A stretch of DNA of 64,000 nucleotides from positions 7,114,437-7,178,436 of the forward strand of contig NZ_MKZS01000001.1 in assembly GCF_001942495.1 (NCBI RefSeq), written 5' to 3'. The position numbers and the translations under genes were made by a program. Under the pieces are notes generated by a model. It was given only the letters and a program-made list of their open reading frames with translations. It was not told the origin of the DNA and did not search any database. Every line of letters begins with the position of its first letter. Positions within the stretch are counted from its first letter, which is position 1. Positions 37,862 through 45,391 of the stretch are shown here, piece by piece. This stretch comes from Moorena bouillonii PNG. GTDB taxonomy: Bacteria; Cyanobacteriota; Cyanobacteriia; Cyanobacteriales; Coleofasciculaceae.

Positions 37862-38197
37862 GGTCAGTTAGGGAACCTTTCTGAAACAGTTGTCAGTGCC
37901 CTACTACCCCAGCTAGAGGATCAAGATTCTGATGTACGTTGTGCCACTATTAATGCCTTAAGCCAGTTGGGTAATTCTTCTCAAGTTGTGATCACTGCTT
38001 TGCTGGGGTGCCTCAAAGATGAAGAGTCTGGTGTACGGGCCTCAGCAGCTGAGACCTTAGCTGAGTTAGGTAAACCATCTAGTTATGTGTCCAGTGCTCT
38101 TGCACAATGGATTGAGCTGCACCAATCCTCAGACTATGTGGGTAGTGGGATTGATGCTCTATGGAATTTGGAAATCCCACAAGGGAGTAGGGAGTAG
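37862..38197 (+). pseudogene. C-terminal HEAT part of the broken NACHT-HEAT gene
   Basis: After the TnpB element the HEAT reading resumes: GQLGNLSETVVSALLPQLEDQ, then two more 33-residue units (LLPQL... and LLGCLKDEESGVRASAAETL). A helical end (SSDYVGSGIDALWNLEIPQG) follows, and the frame runs into GGGAGTA heptamers and stops at 38197. The true C terminus may have been replaced by that repeat. Confidence 0.75.
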
Positions 38198-38233
38198 GGA
38201 GTAGGGAGTAGGGAGTAGGGAGTAGGGAGTAGG
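38183..38233. repeat. Heptamer tandem repeat GGGAGTA
   Basis: Seven units of GGGAGTA overlapping the last codons of the HEAT fragment. Confidence 0.88.
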
Positions 38234-38484
38234 AGCTGAGGGGTTGACCACAAGGCTAATTCTCAGAAAAAATGGCTCAAAGTATTGCTAGGCAACGCTT
38301 TTAGCCATTGAGATACTATTTAGTATAAAAAATCAATTATCAAAATATCAAAGCTATACACAATAGCAGTTTGAGGCCACTAAAGTTAACAGCTTAGTCT
38401 AACAGGTACCGAAAAGCCATTACTAATGACTATCAAGATTTCAGCATCCTGTATGCGTAATTGTTCAGATACATTTAAATCGAC

Positions 38485-39435
38485 TTAAATCGACAAAAAT
38501 TCCACATCCTTAGTCATATTCAACGTATCCACAATCTTTTCCCCAGTATGATAAGCTGCTAGCAGCACTTCGCTAGTTTTGCCCCATGCGATCGCACCAT
38601 TAGCATCTAGAGCGATAGCGGCAAAATCTCGCTGATTCTTCCGAGCTTCCTTAAATGAACGCTCCATGGCATTCACCAGGGATAAACCATCAGTGACTCG
38701 CACCACAATCCGTGCTGCTAGACACTCTTCCATAATGTCTTCCCCGATACCGGTGCAGCTCACTGCTGCATCACCAGTAGCGTAATTTCCTGCTGGCATT
38801 GCCGAGTCACTGACGCGACCAATCCGTTCAAAACCCTTACCACCAGTAGAGGTCCCTGCTGCCAGATGACCCCGGCTATCTAGTACAACCACACCAATGG
38901 TTCCCCTTCGAGCTTCAGAGCTGGTCACCAATTCGTCCTCAGCAATCACTCCCGCCATCTTATGGCTAAAATTGGCCTGCCTTTCTTGAAGCCACTCTTG
39001 TAACCGCAGCTTCGTCATAGGATTGTAAACCGGGAGTTGCAGGTCTCGTAACAATTCTGCAGCTCCATAGTCCGACAGCACGCGGTCATCGGAGCCTTGC
39101 AACGCTTCTGCCAGCTGAATCGGATGCTGCACTCGCGACACATTAATCACACCGCTGAAGCGCTGAGATTGACCTTCCATCAGGGACGCACTCATCCGGA
39201 TTTGCCCATCTGATTGCAACACTGAACCGGTTCCAGCATTAAAGCGCGGGTCATCTTCTAACAGTTGGCAGCCTCGGACCACAGCATCAGTCGCACTACT
39301 ACCGTTCGCTAACAAGGCATAAATCTCCTCAATAATTGAGTGGAGGGACTTGCGAATCGCATCAGCCCCTCCTTTGCCTTTTATAGAACTACCAGCACCA
39401 CCGTGGATAATGACTTTGGGACACACCGTCTTCAT
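38485..39435 (-). CDS. iaaA: Isoaspartyl peptidase/L-asparaginase
   Basis: N-terminal nucleophile hydrolase that removes beta-aspartyl residues from dipeptides and has asparaginase activity. Motifs: HGGAGSS near the N terminus, NAGTGSVLQSDG, and the autocleavage/nucleophile site RRGTIGVVVLD, where the threonine (about residue 179) becomes the new N terminus. Substrate loop GRVSDSAMPAGNYATGDAAVSCTGIGED. About 316 aa, normal length. I start at the ATG at 39435 (MKTVCPKVIIHGG); ATG 39441 is equally in frame. No clear ribosome site. Single gene. Confidence 0.93.
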   Translation of the reverse strand: MKTVCPKVIIHGGAGSSIKGKGGADAIRKSLHSIIEEIYALLANGSSATDAVVRGCQLLEDDPRFNAGTGSVLQSDGQIRMSASLMEGQSQRFSGVINVSRVQHPIQLAEALQGSDDRVLSDYGAAELLRDLQLPVYNPMTKLRLQEWLQERQANFSHKMAGVIAEDELVTSSEARRGTIGVVVLDSRGHLAAGTSTGGKGFERIGRVSDSAMPAGNYATGDAAVSCTGIGEDIMEECLAARIVVRVTDGLSLVNAMERSFKEARKNQRDFAAIALDANGAIAWGKTSEVLLAAYHTGEKIVDTLNMTKDVEFLSI

Positions 39436-39582
39436 AAACATACACAATACTGAAGAAAATATTAAGGATTAGAACACATAGTGTGAATTATGAGAGTCTG
39501 GTGTGTCAAGTATGAAAATATACAAAACACAAAAAGTTCACTGACGAAACCTTTGGAACTAGCCCTGGTTATCCTTGATACC

Positions 39583-39741
39583 TCATCTCTGCTTCACGCC
39601 AGATTTCCGTCTGCGACAGCGCTCTGAGCAATATTTGACTTCCTCCCAACAATCTTGCCATTTTTTGCGCCATGTAAAGGAACGTTGACAAACAGGGCAA
39701 ATTTTTGTTGGCAGGTTCGATTTCAATTGCTGGCGTGTCAT
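39583..39741 (-). CDS. DUF2256-type small zinc-binding protein, 52 aa
   Basis: A 52-codon gene read by hand from ATG 39741 to TGA 39583. It encodes [20 protein letters not shown], then [18 protein letters not shown] and [10 protein letters not shown]. Four cysteines in a CxxC...C...C...C pattern and the [20 protein letters not shown] wording match the DUF2256 family of tiny conserved proteins. The function of the family is unknown; it is often near photolyase/cryptochrome genes in other genomes, but none is here. No strong ribosome site is visible. Family match is from memory, fairly confident. Confidence 0.85.
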   Translation of the reverse strand: MTRQQLKSNLPTKICPVCQRSFTWRKKWQDCWEEVKYCSERCRRRKSGVKQR

Positions 39742-39854
39742 ATTAGTTCTAATATAGACTATAAATACCTAAAATTGTAACAAATTATTAATTTATATCA
39801 AGTTTAATTAAAACAATTTACAAAAGTTAATTATATAGCGGTTTGTTAATCGTT

Positions 39855-40268
39855 AATTGGTAAGCATTCAGCTATCAGCTAATGCGCTACGCGCACGCTA
39901 CTTGAGGTGCTATCAGCGTAAGTATTCAGCTATCAGTTATCAGCTATCAGTTATCAGCTATCAGTTATCAGCTATCAGCTATCAGTTATTAGCTTTCAGC
40001 TATCAGTTATTAGCTTTCAGTCAACAGCTGAAGGCTGACGGCTGAAGGCTGAAGGCTGAAGGCTGACGGCTGACGGCTGACGGCTGACGGCTGACGGCTG
40101 ACGGCTGAAGGCTGACGGCTGAAGGCTGACGGCTGAAGGCTGACGGCTGACGGCTGAAGGCTGACGGCTGACGGCTGAAGGCTTGTGGCCACGCTACGGG
40201 AAAAGTTTATGCCCATAGCGTGGCCAACGGCCAACGGCTGACCGCTGACCGCTGACCGCTGAATGCTT
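39855..40268. repeat. Dense repeat island (ATCAGCT and CTGACGG/CTGAAGG heptamers)
   Basis: About 400 bp made almost entirely of seven-base units: AGCTATC/AGTTATC copies up to about 40020, then some two dozen GGCTGAC/GGCTGAA units, then a GCCACGCTACGGG block and TGACCGC units. It begins and ends with GTAAGCATTC-like and GAATGCTTAG sequences, an inverted boundary seen beside other islands. No coding potential. Confidence 0.85.
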
Positions 40269-40808
40269 AGGTTAATTGTTAATCGTTAATTGACCACTTT
40301 TGAGTTTTGATTGTCTATAGCAATTCTAAATAGGTTGTGAAATTTCACGGGGGCAGGATACCCGTACTCACAAGGATTTTGGGTTTCGGAATTTTCACAA
40401 CTCGTTTATAAAACCTATAATTTTTCATACTTATCAAGTACTTTGTCCTAGGTTTTAGGCAATAGGGAGTAGGCAATAGGGAGTAGGCATAAGCCAATTG
40501 ACTGTACATCATTACTAGGATAAATGCTATAGTAAAGGGAAGAAGAACCCTTATTATCAAGTCAGGTTGAATACCCATAATTAGAGGGAGGTTGGGAAGT
40601 GTGGGAAGTGTGGGGAGATAGGGAGATAGGGAGATGGGGACCCACCCCTAACCCCCTCCCAGGAGGGGAATATGGGGAGATGGGGGAGATTTTTATTAAG
40701 GGTAATTATCCCGACATGATATATGACCTTTCCCAACTAATCGATAACTAGATAACAATTAATCAAACTAACAACTAATCAAACTCACAACTAATCAAAA
40801 AATAACCT
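40269..40808. other. Intergenic region with minor repeats
   Basis: Contains GGCAATAGGGAGTA heptamers (about 40458-40488) and a GGGAGATAGGGAGATGGGG stretch with CCCTAACCCCCTCCCAGGAG (about 40612-40688). A 77-codon minus-strand frame here is repeat-derived in part and has no support. No gene seen. Confidence 0.4.
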
Positions 40809-41102
40809 ATGCAACCTATTCGACAAGGGGACGTTATTTTACTTCCTGTAGAGCAAATTAATGGACAACAGTTACCTCACCTAACCCTAGCAGAAGGGGA
40901 AGTAACTGGACATTCTCATCGCATCAGTGACGGTGTTGCTCAGTTATACGAAAAAAATGGCATCCTTTATTTACAAGTTCTCTCAGAAACAGCAACCTTA
41001 ACTCACGAAGAGCATCAGCGAATTGAGCTTCCCCAAGGTAGCTGGATGGTGCGAATTCAACGGGAATATGAACCTCAAGGATGGCGATATGTTGCTGACT
41101 AA
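40809..41102 (+). CDS. Small conserved hypothetical protein, 97 aa
   Basis: 97 aa beginning MQPIRQGDVILLPVEQI. The beta-rich core contains LAEGEVTGHSHRI, YEKNGILYLQVLSETATLTHEEHQRIELP and IQREYEPQGWRYVAD. I recall similar short proteins in several phyla, but no function name. The conserved histidines in GHSHR and THEEHQ might bind metal; this is inference. It is followed at once by the longest GGGAGTA array of the window. Confidence 0.65.
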   Translation: MQPIRQGDVILLPVEQINGQQLPHLTLAEGEVTGHSHRISDGVAQLYEKNGILYLQVLSETATLTHEEHQRIELPQGSWMVRIQREYEPQGWRYVAD

Positions 41103-41134
41103 TATCATTTCCGGTTGACTACTTATATAGCAAA

Positions 41135-41271
41135 GGGAACAGGGAGTAGGGAGTAGGGAGTAGGGAGTAGGGAGTAGGGAGTAGGGAGTAGGGCGTAGGG
41201 AGTAGGGAGTAGGGAGTAGTGAGTAGGGAGTAGGGAGTAGGGAGTAGGGAGTAGGGAGTAGGGAGTAGGGA
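41135..41271. repeat. Longest GGGAGTA heptamer array
   Basis: About nineteen consecutive seven-base units, nearly all GGGAGTA, with a few variants (GGGCGTA, GTGAGTA). The reverse strand can be read as a repeating SLLPTPY peptide but this is not a gene. Confidence 0.92.
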
Positions 41272-41329
41272 ACAACAATTATTACAATTCCTACACGGAT
41301 CCCTATTCAAACTTGTAACGTGAAACTTG

Positions 41330-41510
41330 ATCAAGTGAAACTTGATAACGTGAAACTTGTAACGTTAAACTTGTAACTTGATAACTTGTAACTTGATAAC
41401 TTGCAACTTGGTAACTTGTAACTTACCAATTACTAATTACTAAGCATTCAGCTGTTCGCGTAGCGTGAGCTTTTAGCTCACGGCTGACAGCTGACGGCTG
41501 TATGCTTACC
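41330..41510. repeat. AACTTGATAACTTGTA repeats and CTGACGG units
   Basis: AACTTGTA/AACTTGATA tandem units (about 41330-41430) are followed by a TTCGCGTAGCGTGAGC block and CTGACAGCTGACGGCTG (about 41450-41505). They fill the space before the molybdopterin oxidoreductase stop codon. Confidence 0.75.
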
Positions 41511-41524
41511 TCGATACTATCTCC

Positions 41525-43771
41525 TTAAATCTTCTCCAGTCGAACCAAAGCATTGTAGTCTGGAATATCCACTTCAGGCGATCGCTTACCTTTATCCAAT
41601 AGCACATTTCCCTCAGGCCAATGTACCTGTAAATTTCCTGGTGTAATCGGTGCGATATGGATGTGTCCTTGGAATTGACCCTGTTGATTCCTCAGAATTA
41701 CGGCATCGCCATGGTTTAATCCCAGTTTTTTAGCATCCACCCGACTCATCAGCACGGCCTTTCGCTTTGCCCCAGTAATGGCATCTTTCTGTTCTTGCAC
41801 CATGCTGTTAAATTGTTTACCTCGTCTGGTGGCTACTAGGAAATGACCGTCTGGCAGTTCTCGCTTCGGTGGAGATAAAGGGGAAAAATGGGCTAAACCA
41901 TCCGGTGTGGGGAAATTCCAGCCAAAGCAAAGATGGGAACCGCCATACTGGAATTGATCACCGGCTTCCTTCAGATGTTGGATACCAGCATACTGGGGGA
42001 TAACCTGGGCAATTTCTGCCCGAATCGCGGCTGTGCTATCAAAGTGTAATTTATCTGCTAAATCGGGACGCACTCGCTGTGCTAGTTCCATAAACACTTC
42101 CCACTCGGGACGGGCTTCCCCAATCCGAGGGCCAGGAATTTCTGGACTGAAAATCACCCGTCTCTCGGTACTGGTTTCAGTTACTCCCCCTGGGATTTCG
42201 TAGCGAGTCGTGGCTGGTAACAAGACTACGGTTTCCCCAGGTTCTACTAACATTTGACTGGAGAGGACAATATCCATATGGACTCTCAGAGGGATTCGCT
42301 GTAGTGCCTCTTTGATATAATCTGGTTCTGGCAACACCTCCAGGAAATTGCCTCCGACGGAAAACAGTGTATCCAACTCCCCTGAATGGGCAGCATCAAT
42401 CATTTCCGCTGCTGTTAATCCTTTGGTGGTGGGAACCTCAAACTGCCATTGTTGGCTGAGCTTGGCAGCATTTTCTGGAGTAATGGGCTTACCACCAGGA
42501 AAAACCGTGGCATAGCATCCCATTTCTGCTCCTCCTTGCACCCCAGAGTGACCCCGAATCGGCATTAACCCACAGCCTTCTCGACCAACAAACCCTTTGG
42601 CTAAGGCTAGGTTAATGATGGCTCGCACATTATCTTCGCCACACTGATGCTGGGTAATACCCATGCTCCAGACAAACACAGCTTTATCAGCTTCAGCTAG
42701 CATCTTGGCAAAGGCATACATATATTCACGGGAAGTACCAGAAAGCTGTTCTAGTTCTTCCCAGGATTGGTTAGCCAGGGTTGCTTTTAATTGCTCAAAA
42801 TTACTCGTATGATTTTTGATGAAGGATAAGTCTACCCAATGGTTGGCAATCATTTCTTTAAGGGTGCCATTGAGGAATGCCATATCCCCACCCATGTTGA
42901 TTAAAAAGAAGTCTTCGGCAAATTTAGTACCAAATAAGGCACTTTCTGGTATCGAAGGCACCCAATAGCGTTCCATACCTGGTTCTTGGTAAGTGTTAAT
43001 TACCACGATTTTGGTACCAGCCTTCTTAGCCCAGTGGAGATACTTAACTGTAACTGGCTGATTGTTGGCAACGTTAGAGCCAATGAATACTAATAAATCT
43101 GTGCCAATCCAATCTTTATAAGAACAGGTAGTAGCTGCTACCCCTAATCCGCCTTTAAGTCCAGCGGTACTGGGAGAATGGCAGATGCGAGCAGCATTAT
43201 CTATATTATTAGTCCCGATTGCCCGCACTGCTTTTTGGGCAGCGTAGTAGGTTTCATTTACTGTACCTCTACTGGTTAGATAAACGCTGAATCGGTTAGT
43301 GGTGGTATCGATGGGTGAAGGGAAACTATTCCGTAGGGAATCGCTGATTAATTCAAGTGCTTTATCCCAGCTAATTCGACGGAATCCTTTCTGCCCTCGT
43401 TGCCGCATCATGGGGTAAGGAAGCCGTCCCAAATCCCGCAGTTGGATACTTTTTTTCCTCTGAAGCTGGGAGACATCTGCTAAGATTTGGGGGTCAAATG
43501 CTGGCATGGTATTCATCCGCAACAACCGCAGCCGGACATTACAGACATGGACCCCATCAACAGTCCAGTCTTTCATACCAGTAGTGCCAAGGGCGCAACC
43601 GTCGCACACTCCCTGATTTAAAATATCCCAAGCATAGGATAACTGGTCTCGGTTTTCCCAAGCTGCTCTGAAGACTTCCCAATAATTGTTCGGGTATTGT
43701 TCACCAATACCGAATGGTTTCCAGTTTGCCCAGTGGGAAGGAGTCCAGCGTTTTTTTGGTTGACGCAGCAT
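41525..43771 (-). CDS. FdhF/YdeP-family molybdopterin oxidoreductase
   Basis: 748 aa catalytic-subunit-type protein of the DMSO reductase superfamily, YdeP/FdhF-like branch. It is expected to bind bis-molybdopterin guanine dinucleotide and one iron-sulfur cluster. N-terminal cysteines are in GVCDGCALGTTG and VHVCNVR. Mid-protein segments ARICHSPSTAGLKGG, VFIGSNVANNQP and GGDMAFLNGTL fit the family. The C-terminal molybdopterin-binding domain is at VATRRGKQFNSMVQ...DAVILRNQQGQFQGH. The electron donor and substrate are unknown; formate is possible but not shown. It is divergent from fdhD, whose product activates such enzymes. Confidence 0.88.
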   Translation of the reverse strand: MLRQPKKRWTPSHWANWKPFGIGEQYPNNYWEVFRAAWENRDQLSYAWDILNQGVCDGCALGTTGMKDWTVDGVHVCNVRLRLLRMNTMPAFDPQILADVSQLQRKKSIQLRDLGRLPYPMMRQRGQKGFRRISWDKALELISDSLRNSFPSPIDTTTNRFSVYLTSRGTVNETYYAAQKAVRAIGTNNIDNAARICHSPSTAGLKGGLGVAATTCSYKDWIGTDLLVFIGSNVANNQPVTVKYLHWAKKAGTKIVVINTYQEPGMERYWVPSIPESALFGTKFAEDFFLINMGGDMAFLNGTLKEMIANHWVDLSFIKNHTSNFEQLKATLANQSWEELEQLSGTSREYMYAFAKMLAEADKAVFVWSMGITQHQCGEDNVRAIINLALAKGFVGREGCGLMPIRGHSGVQGGAEMGCYATVFPGGKPITPENAAKLSQQWQFEVPTTKGLTAAEMIDAAHSGELDTLFSVGGNFLEVLPEPDYIKEALQRIPLRVHMDIVLSSQMLVEPGETVVLLPATTRYEIPGGVTETSTERRVIFSPEIPGPRIGEARPEWEVFMELAQRVRPDLADKLHFDSTAAIRAEIAQVIPQYAGIQHLKEAGDQFQYGGSHLCFGWNFPTPDGLAHFSPLSPPKRELPDGHFLVATRRGKQFNSMVQEQKDAITGAKRKAVLMSRVDAKKLGLNHGDAVILRNQQGQFQGHIHIAPITPGNLQVHWPEGNVLLDKGKRSPEVDIPDYNALVRLEKI

Positions 43772-44307
43772 GAGTTTGGAGTAACGTTAAAATCTGGGGA
43801 CTTGATTACGTTACCATAAACTTATAGCAATTATCATAGCTATGAGGTAAACAATTTCTGGATTTTAGGGAGCAGGGAGCAGGGAGCAGGGAATAGGGAA
43901 TAGGGAATAGGGAATAGGGAATAGGGAACAGGGAACAGGGAACAGGGAACAAAAATTATCACAATTACTCTACGGATTACTATCTAATAAATTACTTAAT
44001 TTAAGGAAATGCTGAGGATGAAATGTTGGAGTAAATATAACGGTTTATTGGTGTCAATAAACTGAGGGTTAAAGGGTTGGTTGCTAGAAATTTTTGTGTT
44101 TGTTGATAGCATAGCGATCGCTTAGTTTAGGAATGCCATAAAAAGTTATATAAATCTATAGTATTTCTCAAATCGGTGAGGTATATTTTTAATTTTAAGG
44201 AATAGTAATCCAGTTATACTCCCTACTCCCTACTCCCTGTTCCCTGTTCCCTGTTCCCTACCTTTACAGATAAATTCTAAACTTGGTGCAAGCTCTGAGT
44301 ATAAACT
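43772..44307. other. Divergent fdhF-fdhD intergenic region
   Basis: Carries GGGAGCA/GGGAATA/GGGAACA heptamers (43868-43951), then oppositely oriented CTCCCTA/TTCCCTG heptamers (44218-44258), with an HIP1-containing AT-rich stretch between. The two arrays are mutually complementary. Promoters of both genes must lie here, but I cannot pin them. Confidence 0.5.
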
Positions 44308-45156
44308 ATGAATCAGCACCGTAGCAAAACTAAATCCCAAGTCTGGGTAGTGGAAAACAGCCAAGTGCGATCGCGTTTAGATCAACTGGCAACAGAGGAA
44401 CCCTTGGAAATTCGCCTGACCTCTCCCCAGAAAACCGTTGCGGTGACGATGCGCACCCCAGGGGCAGATTTTGAACTAGCAGCAGGGTTCCTCTATAGTG
44501 AAGGAATTGTCAAGCATCGGGATGATATTCAACGGATTAGCTACTGTGTGGATTCTAATCGAGATGGTGAGCAGCACTATAACATTGTCAATGTGGCCCT
44601 GAGGCAGGAACTTACTCCAGATTTACAGCCCCTGGAACGCCACTTTTTTACCACCAGCGCCTGTGGAATTTGTGGAAAAGCCAGTCTTGAGGCACTACGG
44701 TTGCGAGGGTGTCCAGTGATGTCTGATGCGATGGAAGTCAGCACTGAAGTGATTTACAGCCTCTCGGAACAGCTGCGTTCAGCTCAATCAGTGTTTTCCA
44801 CAACTGGGGGAATCCATGCTGCTGGGTTGTTTAATTCCCAAGGAGAATTACTCTCGTTACAAGAAGATGTAGGACGTCACAATGCTGTGGATAAATTGGT
44901 GGGTTCAGCGTTATTAACTAATCAACTGCCTTTAAGCGATCGCATTGTGATGGTAAGTGGGCGCTCTAGTTTTGAGATTCTACAAAAATGTCTGATGGCT
45001 AGGGTACCTATTGTTTGCGCAGTATCTGCTCCCAGCAGTCTAGCGGTAACCCTAGCCAGAGAGTTTGGGATTACTCTAGTCGGATTTCTGCGGGGAAAAC
45101 GGTTTAATGTTTATTCTGGGAAAGAGCGTATTTGCAGTTTTTTTGATCATGGTTGA
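44308..45156 (+). CDS. fdhD: Formate dehydrogenase accessory sulfurtransferase FdhD
   Basis: Transfers sulfur from the IscS cysteine desulfurase to the molybdenum cofactor of formate-dehydrogenase-type enzymes. 282 aa. The catalytic cysteine pair is C119 and C122 in TSACGICGK. Other family signatures: VTMRTPGADFELAAGFLYSEGI, STTGGIHAAGLF, EDVGRHNAVDKLVG and SGRSSFEILQK. The ATG at 44308 is natural. It is paired by divergence with the FdhF/YdeP gene, its likely client. Confidence 0.95.
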   Translation: MNQHRSKTKSQVWVVENSQVRSRLDQLATEEPLEIRLTSPQKTVAVTMRTPGADFELAAGFLYSEGIVKHRDDIQRISYCVDSNRDGEQHYNIVNVALRQELTPDLQPLERHFFTTSACGICGKASLEALRLRGCPVMSDAMEVSTEVIYSLSEQLRSAQSVFSTTGGIHAAGLFNSQGELLSLQEDVGRHNAVDKLVGSALLTNQLPLSDRIVMVSGRSSFEILQKCLMARVPIVCAVSAPSSLAVTLAREFGITLVGFLRGKRFNVYSGKERICSFFDHG

Positions 45157-45159
45157 TAT

Positions 45160-45386
45160 GTCAGCATTCAGCGGTCAGCGGTCAGCGGTCAGCATTCCGT
45201 AACTCAGATTAAACTTTTGCTTACCTGTTGTCTTGATGCAGTCGCTTATTCAAAAGCTGTTTGGTGTAGCTTATCCTATGCCCATAAGCACATCAAGTAG
45301 CGTGGCACAGGCTTCTAGCCTGTGCCACCCATTAGCTGATAGCACCTCAAGTAGCGTGCCCGTAGCGCATTAGCTGATAGCTTACG
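45160..45386. repeat. TCAGCGG heptamers and GTAGCGTGGC blocks
   Basis: GGTCAGC units (45168-45195) are followed by scattered AAGCACATCAAGTAGCGTGGC and CACCTCAAGTAGCGTGCC blocks and TTAGCTGATAG copies up to 45386. It lies between convergent fdhD and the DUF4347 gene. Confidence 0.7.
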
Positions 45387-45391
45387 CTAGA

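Noticed and set aside
41119..41334. Minus-strand open frame reading [14 protein letters not shown]
   Set aside because: It is only the GGGAGTA heptamer array read in one frame (21 bp = 7 codons). Similar frames at 30041-30280, 40010-40234 and 40345-40578 have the same origin.
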